Shown: one piece after another, positions 1 through 6,652 of the stretch
Numbering within the stretch: the first letter of the stretch is position 1
Layout of the letters: each line of letters begins with the position of its first letter
Source: a virus
Reading direction: 5' to 3' (one strand)
Virus record (IMG/VR): IMGVR_UViG_3300042485_001870
Span: 1 to 64,000 of that record
Length of the DNA stretch: 64,000 bases
Position numbers and translations under genes: made by a program
Notes under the pieces: generated by a model
Databases searched by the model: none
Seen by the model: the letters and a program-made list of their open reading frames with translations, nothing else
What the model was told of the DNA's origin: nothing

Positions 1-1
1 G

Positions 2-253
2 CACTTATCACCTAGGGTAATGGGGTATACTATGTATGTGCTAGCCTATCTATATGGTGGTGTATGTGGTGGTATTATGGTATTGGTAAGGATGTTAGTA
101 TTACTAAAGTATTTAGTTAATAGTGTAAGTTACGCATTATTAAAAAAGCTAATTTGCTCAAGGATAAACTATCTCGACATGGGTGAGGCTATGACATCAA
201 AAGGCATTAGGGTGTCTAGAATCGCCTTAAAATGCGAAATAGGGCTATTATAA
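2..253 (+). other. Open frame touching the left edge, doubtful gene
   Basis: A reading frame is open from the window edge to a TAA at 251-253, with a possible ATG at 20. The predicted product is hydrophobic at first and then basic, and matches no family I know. Neighbouring frames also hold short coding-like pieces, so this could be the decayed end of a gene that starts left of the window, or part of a structured RNA region. I do not claim it is translated. Confidence 0.15.
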
Positions 254-298
254 TTAATTTAATAATTTAACATATTTTAACAATATTTTAACAACTAA

Positions 299-331
299 TT
301 TGCTCAAGTACAAAATAAAAGACTATCTTTG
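299..331 (+). promoter_or_regulatory. Bacteroidetes-type promoter for the early region
   Basis: TTTG at 299-302 and TATCTTTG at 324-331 are separated by 21 nt. This fits the Bacteroidetes sigma-A consensus (TTTG, about 19-21 nt, TAnnTTTG). The start would fall near 338, at the foot of a GC-rich hairpin. The -33 box lies in a 14-nt sequence (295-308) that also occurs at 149-162, where no good -7 box follows. Confidence 0.6.
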
Positions 332-337
332 TTCTGC

Positions 338-664
338 AATCGGGGGTAAAGCCCCACTGCAAAAGTTCTTTCTAGGTAGTTTCACAATCACGTTTAAAAA
401 CTGATTAACGCTGAAACTGATAATGCGAAATGTAGACATACTACATGAGTAGCGCTAAAGATTATCTGCCGAGCCAATAAGCACCCCAAAACCAACACCA
501 TCACTAGCTTGAGGGTATATAAAGAAGCTAGGGAAGTAGTTACCACTTACATAGGTAGCGTCTACCTTTCAGCAACGGAATCCGATGTGAAATACATAGG
601 TTGGTACTTTTAAGATGTCTTATCTGTTACCTTCTTACTCACACGATAGCCAAACATATTAACC
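338..664 (+). ncRNA. Putative structured leader RNA of unknown class
   Basis: About 330 nt without a credible gene, starting at the predicted transcription start and ending just before the first early gene. Helices visible by eye are GGGG/CCCC closed by TGCA/TGCA (335-361), AGTTTCA with TGAAACT, GATAAT with ATTATC enclosing ATGTAG-ACATA-CTACAT, CTAGCTT with AAGCTAG, and AGGTAG-CGT-CTACCT. The region ends with CATATTAACC (655-664), the same ten bases that end two of the hammerhead elements downstream. It does not match tmRNA, RNase P, a group I intron or a riboswitch that I can recall. It could be a regulatory leader, a structured phage RNA, or an untranslated leader with chance helices. Confidence 0.4.
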
Positions 665-680
665 ATTAAAATTAAATAAA

Positions 681-896
681 ATGAACACACAAATTTTTGA
701 CCAAATTTCTTTCAATGTTAAAACATTACAATTCATCATGTACATTAAGATTTTAGGCAGTCAAGAGCAATTTAACATTCCACATATGAAAGCACAATTT
801 CTTATTGAGGATGTTAATTTATCAAGTACTTATAAAATAGATACCGAAATAACAAAAGAATATATCTATTATATACCTACAAAAAAACAAGGTTAA
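681..896 (+). CDS. Small hypothetical protein, first early gene
   Basis: 71 residues, starting at ATG 681 after an A-rich leader (ATTAAATAAAATG) with no Shine-Dalgarno, as in the other genes of this block. The product is mixed alpha/beta with no recognised motif. The frame ends in KKQG, and its TAA stop lies inside the GGTTAA strand that forms stem I of the ribozyme at 891-958. Ribozyme folding and translation termination therefore share the same bases. Function unknown. Confidence 0.6.
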   Translation: MNTQIFDQISFNVKTLQFIMYIKILGSQEQFNIPHMKAQFLIEDVNLSSTYKIDTEITKEYIYYIPTKKQG

Positions 897-958
897 CTGA
901 CGATGGGGTAAATCCCCGAAATGTTCACGAGGATAGACGGGCTATCCGCATATTAACC
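891..958 (+). ncRNA. Hammerhead-type ribozyme candidate A
   Basis: Stem I is GGTTAA (891-896) with TTAACC (953-958), six pairs. It encloses CTGACGA (897-903), an extra T, stem II GGGG/CCCC (905-917) with loop TAAAT, then GAAA (918-921). Stem III starts TG/CA and carries a GGATAG/CTATCC hairpin (931-947). The T951-A952 step before stem I is the expected cleavage site. CUGANGA plus GAAA joined by three stems is the hammerhead core, with stem I open (type I). Oddities are one unpaired T before stem II and no obvious tertiary loop in stem I. Cleavage would leave a 31-nt leader before the gene at 984. Confidence 0.72.
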
Positions 959-983
959 AATTTAAATTATTAAATTAAACAAC

Positions 984-1247
984 ATGGAACACAAGCACCC
1001 ACAACCAATGCACACTATTATGACATTTCTTCGTAGTGAAATTACTGATGACCTAGAAAAATGTCTTGATATTGCAATCACCCTAGTTGATTATTCAGAT
1101 GAATTAATTGACATGATGAAGGAAGATAAAGAGATGGCTAAAACGACCCTTATGCATGATTTTAACGGATTGTTCACCCACTACGGGCTTAAAAAAGCCG
1201 ATGAGGATTTCTTACCTAGATTGAGATTAAATAACCAATTAAACTAG
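984..1247 (+). CDS. Small acidic hypothetical protein
   Basis: 87 residues, acidic and probably mostly helical, with a Met-rich N-terminus (MEHKHPQPMH) and a run of Asp/Glu around residues 20-50. It begins 31 nt after the predicted cleavage point of ribozyme A, behind an ATTAAACAAC leader, and is followed five bases later by the next gene. No family recognised. Small acidic early phage proteins often bind host proteins, but nothing in the sequence proves this here. Confidence 0.6.
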   Translation: MEHKHPQPMHTIMTFLRSEITDDLEKCLDIAITLVDYSDELIDMMKEDKEMAKTTLMHDFNGLFTHYGLKKADEDFLPRLRLNNQLN

Positions 1248-1252
1248 ATAAA

Positions 1253-1447
1253 ATGAAAAACACTTTACGAACTGCACAAATGATTACCCTTTTTAGCGGT
1301 ATTATGCTAGGCACATCTGCTTTTGTAGTTGGTGCTACCATGACAATGGATAACCCAATAAAGCATAATATGATACTTTTAATCGGGTTTGCTGAACTGC
1401 TTGTCATATTCTCACTTGTATCAATTTTCACCACTAAATCTAAATAA
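1253..1447 (+). CDS. Small two-helix membrane protein
   Basis: 64 residues with two predicted transmembrane helices (about 9-29 and 38-58) joined by a short polar loop. It starts after CTAGATAAAATG, five bases behind the previous gene, and one base separates its stop from the next start. The topology would suit an inner-membrane early protein such as a superinfection or envelope modifier. It lies far from the lysis block, so holin function is less likely. Confidence 0.6.
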   Translation: MKNTLRTAQMITLFSGIMLGTSAFVVGATMTMDNPIKHNMILLIGFAELLVIFSLVSIFTTKSK

Positions 1448-1448
1448 A

Positions 1449-1682
1449 ATGATGGACATAATAATTGAAAGAAACAAAATCAGTGAAGTAACAAACGAAG
1501 GATTCACTGCACAAAAAGTAGTAGAAATCAAAGAGAAATCGGTATATGGTGGTACTCTTTGTTATCCTAATAATGAGACTGCACACTTATTTGCTGAAAT
1601 GATAAATAAGAAAACATTCAGTGCTAGAGATATCAGTATCATGATAGATTTAGGATATAGGATTGAGATTATTAAATTATAA
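1449..1682 (+). CDS. Small hypothetical protein
   Basis: 77 residues. The open frame extends back to 1389, inside the previous gene, but ATG 1449 directly follows the leader CTAAATAAA and gives normal spacing, so I take it as the start. Predicted alpha/beta protein with Ile- and Glu-rich strands near both ends. No motif recognised. It sits in a run of genes separated by about ten bases or less and is probably co-translated with them. Confidence 0.55.
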   Translation: MMDIIIERNKISEVTNEGFTAQKVVEIKEKSVYGGTLCYPNNETAHLFAEMINKKTFSARDISIMIDLGYRIEIIKL

Positions 1683-1693
1683 AACTAAACAAA

Positions 1694-1945
1694 ATGACAA
1701 AGCAATTTAAAATCGGCGAATATGCCGTTGGTGGTATTATCAAAGTATCCAAGATAAAAATTAAGGATGAACATTTTACTGACCATGTAATGATTGAAGC
1801 ACTAGATTATACCACCAAAAAAGTGGTAGTAAGTTCTAGGTTTTTTGATTGGGGTGACGAAGCCATGAGCAATTTTTTAAATGAACTTACTAGCAGTTAT
1901 TATGCTGATAAAATATTAGACTACATTAAAACCAAATTAAACTAA
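1694..1945 (+). CDS. Small hypothetical protein
   Basis: 83 residues, lysine-rich, predicted beta strands in the first half (KIGEYAVGGIIKVSKIKIK) and helices at the C-terminus. The first half resembles the start of a small OB- or SH3-like barrel, but no family can be named. The start ATG follows AACTAAACAAA, the usual leader in this block, and the stop is five bases from the next gene. Confidence 0.55.
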   Translation: MTKQFKIGEYAVGGIIKVSKIKIKDEHFTDHVMIEALDYTTKKVVVSSRFFDWGDEAMSNFLNELTSSYYADKILDYIKTKLN

Positions 1946-1950
1946 ACAAA

Positions 1951-2157
1951 ATGACAAATTACGAACAAAAATTACTAACCGATTTAATGGATGTAAATTG
2001 GATGATTAAAGAAAACAAAGCCAATAAAGAGATGGCAAGATTTTTAAGAATTGCTTATTATAAAATACAAGATGATTTGAGAGATTCAATGGGCGATGAT
2101 AAGTATGAAACATTTCTTAAAGGGGGCAGAGAGATGTTTGCACCCGTAAAAGGTTAA
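1951..2157 (+). CDS. Small helical hypothetical protein ending in ribozyme B
   Basis: 68 residues, predicted all-helical, charged. Its last codons (PVKG, then TAA) run into the GGTTAA strand of ribozyme B at 2152-2157, repeating the arrangement at the end of the gene at 681. Cleavage at the ribozyme would leave this message intact to its stop codon and release the DUF932 message downstream. No function can be assigned. Confidence 0.55.
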   Translation: MTNYEQKLLTDLMDVNWMIKENKANKEMARFLRIAYYKIQDDLRDSMGDDKYETFLKGGREMFAPVKG

Positions 2158-2210
2158 CTGACGAGCGATTAAATATCCGAATTCTGCTATGTCTATAGCG
2201 GAAATTAACC
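2152..2210 (+). ncRNA. Hammerhead-type ribozyme candidate B
   Basis: The same six-pair stem I (GGTTAA 2152-2157, TTAACC 2205-2210) surrounds CTGACGA (2158-2164), a short stem II (G-C, then GAT/ATC with one bulged C) with the same TAAAT loop, GAA (2179-2181), and a nine-pair stem III (2182-2190 with 2195-2203, GTCT loop, one G-T). The pair that is A-U in a standard hammerhead next to the cleavage site is T-A here (2182/2203), so both bases changed together. Cleavage is expected after A2204. The altered pair may slow it. Confidence 0.62.
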
Positions 2211-2247
2211 AAAAGGTGAGGCACACCTTATAAACTGCAACTATTTT

Positions 2248-3162
2248 ATGAATATCAAAATGAATGACAAATTTAATGCGTTTGGATTAACACAAGAGCA
2301 AACAGAATCAAAATTAAGCCATCTTTTAGCCAATTCTAGACAAGATAATGTCTTGGTGACATCCGAGGTCGTTCCATTGGAGAAACTGACAGGAATGCCA
2401 TCTAGAAGAGGATTAGAGAATGCTATTATCTGCGAAAATCAAATCGTGAATGTGGTATCTAATTCCTATGGACATTTACCTAATGAAAAATTCTTCCTAG
2501 GTGTGGAGGAAAAGTTGATTGATGCTGACATCTATTATCAGCAACGTAGTATCAATCGTGACAATCGCTCATTCGTTGTGGATTATATCCTAGCAGATGA
2601 CCGCTACAAAATTGAGGTGAAAGGTGACAAGGACATTTTGCGTCCAATGTTACGCTTTGTGAATTCTTACGATGGCTCATGTAAGACTAGCGGTTCCTTT
2701 GGATTTTGGCGTAAAGTGTGTGACAATGGCTTACATGTAGCACAAACACACATTGGATTCTCTGTTAAGCATTCGGGTGCTATTGCTGACATCGTAATGC
2801 CTAAATTGGATGAGATTGTAAGTCAGTTCATGGACAATGAATTTTTCACCCTTAAACGCAAATTTGAGGTACTTGCAGAGCGTCCCGTATATAACTTGGA
2901 GGATTATGTTAAAGTGACCGCAAAGAGCCTAGGAATGTTTAAATATGAGATGTCTGATAAGAATCCTGAACCTAGCGCAAACGCTCGCTTTGTATTGGAT
3001 GTGATTGACCGCGAATCAAGACAATTGAATACACGTCCTAACCAATGGATTGTATACAATGCATTCAATGAATTATTACATAGTAAATTGAAGAAAACTT
3101 TTGACCAACAGCGCACGTTGGATGAAAAATTATTTGAAACTATCTACGCTGACATTAATTAA
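2248..3162 (+). CDS. DUF932 phage/plasmid-like protein
   Basis: 304 residues, the largest gene of the early block. The centre carries the signature region of the DUF932 / phage-plasmid TIGR03299-like family: a segment around residues 109-170 with RYKIEVKGD, LRFVNSYDGS and FGFWRKVCDNGLHV, followed by a helical C-terminus. The family is widespread in phages and plasmids. Its biochemical role is not established, though a link to DNA metabolism is often suspected. The gene starts 43 nt after the predicted cut of ribozyme B and is closed by a strong terminator at 3171-3196, so it behaves as its own unit. Confidence 0.8.
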   Translation: MNIKMNDKFNAFGLTQEQTESKLSHLLANSRQDNVLVTSEVVPLEKLTGMPSRRGLENAIICENQIVNVVSNSYGHLPNEKFFLGVEEKLIDADIYYQQRSINRDNRSFVVDYILADDRYKIEVKGDKDILRPMLRFVNSYDGSCKTSGSFGFWRKVCDNGLHVAQTHIGFSVKHSGAIADIVMPKLDEIVSQFMDNEFFTLKRKFEVLAERPVYNLEDYVKVTAKSLGMFKYEMSDKNPEPSANARFVLDVIDRESRQLNTRPNQWIVYNAFNELLHSKLKKTFDQQRTLDEKLFETIYADIN

Positions 3163-3170
3163 TCAATAAA

Positions 3171-3196
3171 GGGGACTGAAATATGTCCCCATTTTT
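3171..3196 (+). terminator. Rho-independent terminator after the DUF932 gene
   Basis: GGGGAC (3171-3176) pairs with GTCCCC (3185-3190) around an eight-base loop, followed by ATTTTT. It lies nine bases after the stop codon of the preceding gene. Confidence 0.75.
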
Positions 3197-3217
3197 AAAC
3201 TTATTAAATTAAACAAA

Positions 3218-3349
3218 ATGAAACTATCAAAATCAATTAAAAAAGACAAATTTAAATTAACAATTTTACCAACTATTCAATACTACTATGCTTATCGCAT
3301 AGTGGTTATTGTATGGCTGAACTATGAATTACAATTTTATATTAAATAA
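3218..3349 (+). CDS. Very small basic/hydrophobic protein
   Basis: 43 residues, ATG 3218 after AAATTAAACAAA, the same leader as its neighbours. The N-terminus is lysine-rich (about residues 1-14), followed by a Tyr-rich hydrophobic stretch (about 20-41) that could be one membrane helix. It lies between the terminator at 3171 and the next gene at 3362. The leader and spacing support it as a real gene. Function unknown. Confidence 0.45.
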   Translation: MKLSKSIKKDKFKLTILPTIQYYYAYRIVVIVWLNYELQFYIK

Positions 3350-3361
3350 AAATTAAATAAC

Positions 3362-3562
3362 ATGAAAGATTTATTTGAATGTCCTAATAAATTACCTAAA
3401 AATATACAAGCTATTTTAAAGCGATTTAACGACCTAGAAATTGAAAGGGGTATACAATATGCCGACCTCATCCAAATGGGCAAAGAAATGGCTAATTATG
3501 GCTATAGCTTCGATTTCTATCTTGACTGCGTACCTTATAATCTTAAAAAAATAAAAAATTAA
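3362..3562 (+). CDS. Small hypothetical protein
   Basis: 66 residues, predicted helical, with a cysteine at position 7 and another near residue 57. The start follows AAATTAAATAAC. Five bases separate its stop from the next gene. No family recognised. Confidence 0.55.
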   Translation: MKDLFECPNKLPKNIQAILKRFNDLEIERGIQYADLIQMGKEMANYGYSFDFYLDCVPYNLKKIKN

Positions 3563-3567
3563 ACAAA

Positions 3568-3762
3568 ATGAAAAAATTTATTACAACTGCAATTTTATTC
3601 GCTCTATTTTTTAGCGCATCTGCTAACGATGTTATTATTAAGGATACCACAATAAACAAAGTGGTTTATTCAATGTATCAAGGTGCTAGAGGTGGAAGGT
3701 ATATTATTGTTACTAGCAGTACAGGAACGACATACCGCAAGTATTTTAAAAAGCAAGGTTAA
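3568..3762 (+). CDS. Small exported protein ending in ribozyme C
   Basis: 64 residues with a clear signal peptide: MKK, a hydrophobic core of about 12 residues, then a small-residue cleavage region (SASAND, around 19-20). The mature part of about 44 residues is rich in beta strands (DVIIKDTTINKVVY, GRYIIVTSSTGTTY), so it probably acts in the periplasm. Like the genes ending at 896 and 2157 it ends in a Lys-Gly tail (KKQG), and its TAA sits in the GGTTAA strand of ribozyme C. A superinfection-exclusion role is possible but unproven. Confidence 0.6.
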   Translation: MKKFITTAILFALFFSASANDVIIKDTTINKVVYSMYQGARGGRYIIVTSSTGTTYRKYFKKQG

Positions 3763-3843
3763 CTGATGATGGAATAAATTTCCGAAATGGTGGGTGGTAG
3801 TAATTAGACTGCCACCCTTTATAGATTACCTAACATATTAACC
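3757..3843 (+). ncRNA. Hammerhead-type ribozyme candidate C
   Basis: Stem I GGTTAA (3757-3762) with TTAACC (3838-3843); core CTGATGA (3763-3769); one extra T; stem II GGAA/TTCC (3771-3783) with loop TAAAT; GAAA (3784-3787); stem III begins TG/CA and contains a nine-pair hairpin (GGGTGGTAG with CTGCCACCC); TA precedes stem I. Stem II differs from candidate A at two pairs and pairs perfectly in both, which is covariation. Cleavage after A3837 would leave a 20-nt A-rich leader before the gene at 3858. Confidence 0.72.
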
Positions 3844-3857
3844 AAAAAAAAAAAATT

Positions 3858-4229
3858 ATGGAAAAAAAATTCGTTATTGACTATGATAACAAAGTTTTGA
3901 CTTTGCACTATCTAGGACAAATTTTTATGTTTGATTTGACTACGGGTGATACGGGTGATTTTTGGCATGGATTTGAACTTAAAGATGGAACTGAACTAGA
4001 TGTTAACTTTCATCAAGAAAGTGCCAAGGAAGAGCCGTATTGCGAAATATGGGCTACTGCATTGGATGAGGAAGATGGTAAGTATTATACTAATCATCAG
4101 ATTGATGGAATTGACAACTGCGAGATTCTAGGTAATCCTATAAATTACTTTGGAGAAGAGCCTATCAATGTTCCTTGGATGAATGCATTTCAATTAGATA
4201 AACAATTTACAAATTTTAAAATTAGATAA
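3858..4229 (+). CDS. Hypothetical acidic protein
   Basis: 123 residues, acidic, predicted beta-rich in its first half (strands around 1-30) with several Trp and Glu/Asp clusters. It starts 20 nt after the predicted cut of ribozyme C, behind a run of twelve A residues. One base separates its stop from the next start. No family recognised. Confidence 0.6.
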   Translation: MEKKFVIDYDNKVLTLHYLGQIFMFDLTTGDTGDFWHGFELKDGTELDVNFHQESAKEEPYCEIWATALDEEDGKYYTNHQIDGIDNCEILGNPINYFGEEPINVPWMNAFQLDKQFTNFKIR

Positions 4230-4230
4230 A

Positions 4231-4503
4231 ATGAAAAACAAAATATTGTGTTCAATTTACAATTTATGTTTTTATATAGACAATAAATTAGGTTATATTG
4301 AAAGGTACGATTACGAAACCGCTCCATATTGTGGTCACCATTACGATGGACATAAAGGAAAGTTTACTGCTTCGGATTATCACGAAGGGGATGGAGAAAA
4401 ATATTGTATATTTTTATTTTGGGTAGTTGCAAAATGCACCGAAGATAAAAACTGGTATATACAAACAAAAAAGCAATTTAATAAATATTATAAAAGATTT
4501 TAA
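4231..4503 (+). CDS. Small hypothetical protein with Cys/His residues
   Basis: 90 residues, Tyr-rich, with cysteines at positions 7, 12, 31, 55 and 66 and a GHHYDGH segment near 32-38 that could bind metal, although no known zinc-finger spacing fits. A hydrophobic stretch lies at about 52-65 (YCIFLFWVVAKC). It begins one base after the previous gene and probably depends on it for translation. Function unknown. Confidence 0.5.
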   Translation: MKNKILCSIYNLCFYIDNKLGYIERYDYETAPYCGHHYDGHKGKFTASDYHEGDGEKYCIFLFWVVAKCTEDKNWYIQTKKQFNKYYKRF

Positions 4504-4513
4504 ACTAGATAAA

Positions 4514-4777
4514 ATGAAAAACAAAATACCAACCGAAAAATTAGAAAAATGGATTAGCAATTTACTAAATGATATTGATGCAGATGAATTGTTTAGGATG
4601 TTATCCAATGAATGCGACAAAAAACAATTGGGATACCTACATGACGCAATTAAAGACGAATTAAGGTTACATGATAAGTATGTCATAGAATGTACCAACC
4701 TAATTGATAAGCAGAAATTTGAGGCTTTTATGGATGATTACAAGCCATACTATAACGAACAAACATTAATATTTTAA
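4514..4777 (+). CDS. Small helical hypothetical protein
   Basis: 87 residues, charged and predicted all-helical. The frame is open back to 4427, but that would overlap the previous gene. ATG 4514 follows the standard leader ACTAGATAAA and is chosen as the start. No motif recognised. Confidence 0.55.
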   Translation: MKNKIPTEKLEKWISNLLNDIDADELFRMLSNECDKKQLGYLHDAIKDELRLHDKYVIECTNLIDKQKFEAFMDDYKPYYNEQTLIF

Positions 4778-4795
4778 ATTATTAAATTATCTAAA

Positions 4796-5107
4796 ATGAC
4801 AAATCAAGACGATATGTGGAATTGTTCAGAATGTGGACAATTACAAGGCAGACACGATATGTGGTTTGATGGTATATGTGAAAACTGCAATACCAACGCT
4901 ACAAAAAAAGGGACTTTTTATATAAATGAATTAGCGTGCGAATTGGCTGATTTATATATAAAACAAACCTATGAGTATACCACCGAAACCATTTGGGAGG
5001 ATGATGGCGAAGGTGGTAGCAAATACACCGAATTTATGCAAGAACAATTTAATATCATGCATGATAAAATAGAATCCCTTTTATTAAGAAACCAATTAAA
5101 AAAATAA
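4796..5107 (+). CDS. Small zinc-ribbon protein
   Basis: 103 residues. Two CxxC pairs (C9-C12 and C28-C31) form a probable zinc ribbon in the first third. The rest is an acidic helical tail. Small zinc-ribbon proteins are common in phage early regions and usually contact nucleic acid or host protein. The stop is two bases from the next ATG, so the two are likely co-translated. Confidence 0.6.
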   Translation: MTNQDDMWNCSECGQLQGRHDMWFDGICENCNTNATKKGTFYINELACELADLYIKQTYEYTTETIWEDDGEGGSKYTEFMQEQFNIMHDKIESLLLRNQLKK

Positions 5108-5109
5108 TC

Positions 5110-5298
5110 ATGACTAATTTAGAAATCAAAATCAGACTAGAACAAATCCTAGCTAAAATACAAGACAATATCAATAGTGGGTGGAAGGATGACCTTGAAG
5201 ATACATTCGAATGCGTAGTGCTTGAGGATGCGCAAGGTTCAGAGTACAATGGGTGGATGAGTGAATTAGAAGCCCTACACAACGATATTATTATCTAG
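5110..5298 (+). CDS. Small acidic helical protein
   Basis: 62 residues, acidic, predicted to form two or three helices. It starts two bases after the zinc-ribbon gene. A weak hairpin follows its stop. No family recognised. Confidence 0.5.
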   Translation: MTNLEIKIRLEQILAKIQDNINSGWKDDLEDTFECVVLEDAQGSEYNGWMSELEALHNDIII

Positions 5299-5313
5299 TT
5301 CGGTTAACGAGGG

Positions 5314-5350
5314 ATGCGCATTCGTTATAACGCATAATTTTATTATATTA
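5314..5350 (+). terminator. Possible weak terminator
   Basis: ATGCG (5314-5318) can pair with CGCAT (5331-5335) around a 12-base loop that contains the palindrome CGTTATAACG, followed by an AT-rich tract. The stem is short. A GGTTAACGA upstream (5302-5310) recalls stem I of the ribozymes but no CTGANGA core follows. Confidence 0.3.
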
Positions 5351-5403
5351 TCTAATTTGCTAAATTTAAAAAAACTAAATTTATAATTATTAAATTATCT
5401 AAA

Positions 5404-5571
5404 ATGAAAAACATTAAAAAAATACAAAGCCAAATTAGGGTTTTGAACACTAAAATTCACCTAGGTAAAGTAAAAAATGTATACGCAGTAATGGAGAAGA
5501 TAAAAAAATTAAAGACACAACTGCAAGTTGAAATTGACCTATACAATTGGGAAAACTATCTATCAAAATAA
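5404..5571 (+). CDS. Very small basic coiled-coil-like protein
   Basis: 55 residues, lysine-rich, predicted as one long amphipathic helix with heptad-like Leu/Ile/Val spacing (for example IRVLNTKIHLGKV, MEKIKKLKTQL). ATG 5404 follows AAATTATCTAAA, the block's usual leader. It could be a small dimer that binds nucleic acid or protein. Function unknown. Confidence 0.45.
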   Translation: MKNIKKIQSQIRVLNTKIHLGKVKNVYAVMEKIKKLKTQLQVEIDLYNWENYLSK

Positions 5572-5588
5572 CTTATTAAATTAATTTA

Positions 5589-5619
5589 TTTGCTTAATCA
5601 AAAATAGTTTATACCTTCA
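5589..5619 (+). promoter_or_regulatory. Possible second early promoter
   Basis: TTTG (5589-5592), 19 nt, then TACCTTCA (5612-5619). The -33 box and spacing fit the Bacteroidetes pattern, but the last two bases of the -7 box differ from TAnnTTTG. It would drive the genes from 5641 on. Confidence 0.35.
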
Positions 5620-5640
5620 CAAAAAAAATTAAAAAAATCA

Positions 5641-5778
5641 TGATTAAAGAATTATCAATTTTTATGTACCAAATGCTCAAGCTATTGGTCATCGGGCTGC
5701 CTATAGCAATCATCCTGCTTTGCACCTTTCACCTATTTTTTGAAATTAAAAGAATAATACAATGGATAAAAAAATAAG
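5641..5778 (+). CDS. Very small single-pass membrane protein
   Basis: 45 residues with one strongly hydrophobic helix (about 13-34) and a basic tail (EIKRIIQWIKK), suggesting an inner-membrane protein with its C-terminus in the cytoplasm. ATG 5641 follows AAAAAAATC. It overlaps the next gene by 17 bases in another frame, a sign of translational coupling. Function unknown. Confidence 0.45.
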
Positions 5779-6004
5779 CCAACACCAAATGTTAAGGGAC
5801 ACTATGTATGTAATGTTTAAAGACAACCACCTGCCTTATTTAGACATGGAGGATTTTATTACCATGTGGGAGGCATTAGCTACTAAATGGAATATTCGTA
5901 TAGATGATGACCAATGGGAAGAATTTACAGAAGAAGTTAATAGTGTAGCTTCTAATAGACAAAGTGTATTCAACACAATATTTGATAAATATTTTAACAA
6001 TTAA
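5762..6004 (+). CDS. Small hypothetical protein
   Basis: 80 residues, acidic and helical with several Trp and Met residues. It starts inside the end of the membrane-protein gene. No family recognised. Confidence 0.5.
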   Translation: MDKKISQHQMLRDTMYVMFKDNHLPYLDMEDFITMWEALATKWNIRIDDDQWEEFTEEVNSVASNRQSVFNTIFDKYFNN

Positions 6005-6021
6005 ACCAAAAAACAAAAATT

Positions 6022-6231
6022 ATGACAAAGTATGAAATCGTAGAAAGAACAGAAGTTAATGGTCAAGTATGGTATCACATTAGAAAAAATGACGACCATG
6101 TAGAAGGTACTTTTACAAGAGAATTAGAAGAAGCTGAAAAAAATCTTGAAGAACTTTTAAAGGGGAAACCAACTGAACCTATTATTAAAATTTTAAAAAC
6201 AATAGAAGTAAATGAAAACAAAACAAATTAG
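6022..6231 (+). CDS. Small hypothetical protein
   Basis: 69 residues. The first 35 residues look like a three-strand beta unit (YEIVERTEVNGQVWYHIRKN) and the rest is a charged helix. It overlaps the next gene by 20 bases. No family recognised. Confidence 0.5.
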   Translation: MTKYEIVERTEVNGQVWYHIRKNDDHVEGTFTRELEEAEKNLEELLKGKPTEPIIKILKTIEVNENKTN

Positions 6232-6415
6232 CGTAAAGGAATACGCAAGTAAAGTAGACCCTTCTCTATTTAGGTCAAATAGAAAAAATCCAGATGCTTC
6301 ATTAACACAACAAGCTATTAAGTATAGGATTAAACACAATATGCATTTGCCCCATGTAATAAAATATAACAGAGTGGGAAAAATCCATGTATTAAGCGTG
6401 TTGGCGAATTTTTAA
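6212..6415 (+). CDS. Small basic protein, possible DNA-binding
   Basis: 67 residues, basic. The sequence KQISVKEYASKV, then a basic loop, then LTQQAIKYRIKHNMHLPHVIKYNRVGKIHVL resembles the helix-turn-helix and strand arrangement of small excisionase-like or helix-turn-helix phage proteins. The match is by eye and incomplete. Overlap with the preceding gene suggests joint translation. A regulatory role would suit its place in the early block. Confidence 0.5.
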   Translation: MKTKQISVKEYASKVDPSLFRSNRKNPDASLTQQAIKYRIKHNMHLPHVIKYNRVGKIHVLSVLANF

Positions 6416-6432
6416 TTTAAAATATAAACGAA

Positions 6433-6651
6433 ATGAATAAAGAAAATTACAATCAAAGAAATGTAGAATGGATACTTAATTGCATTAATTCATGTACTAA
6501 TAACGAACAGCTTGATTGCTGTGAAGTACTTATAGGATTATTTAGATTTAGACTTATGAAGGATAATACTGATGAAAAAGATATGCACGATATAGAATGT
6601 GAAATCATAGAAACATTTGTCAACAAAAGAGCTTTTTTAGAAATTATATAA
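6433..6651 (+). CDS. Small hypothetical protein with Cys residues
   Basis: 72 residues with five cysteines (among them NCINSC and LDCCEV), predicted helical. One base separates its stop from the next ATG. No known metal-binding spacing is evident and no family is recognised. Confidence 0.5.
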   Translation: MNKENYNQRNVEWILNCINSCTNNEQLDCCEVLIGLFRFRLMKDNTDEKDMHDIECEIIETFVNKRAFLEII

Positions 6652-6652
6652 T

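Noticed and set aside
400-450. CTGATAA-TGC-GAAATG resembling a fourth hammerhead core
   Set aside because: The catalytic G of CTGANGA is replaced by A, stem II is only three bases and there is no GGTTAA partner for the TTAACC at 659-664. I kept it only as part of a putative structured leader.
5302-5335. GGTTAACGA similar to ribozyme stem I
   Set aside because: No CTGANGA, no GAAA and no TTAACC partner at the right distance. It is listed as a weak hairpin only.
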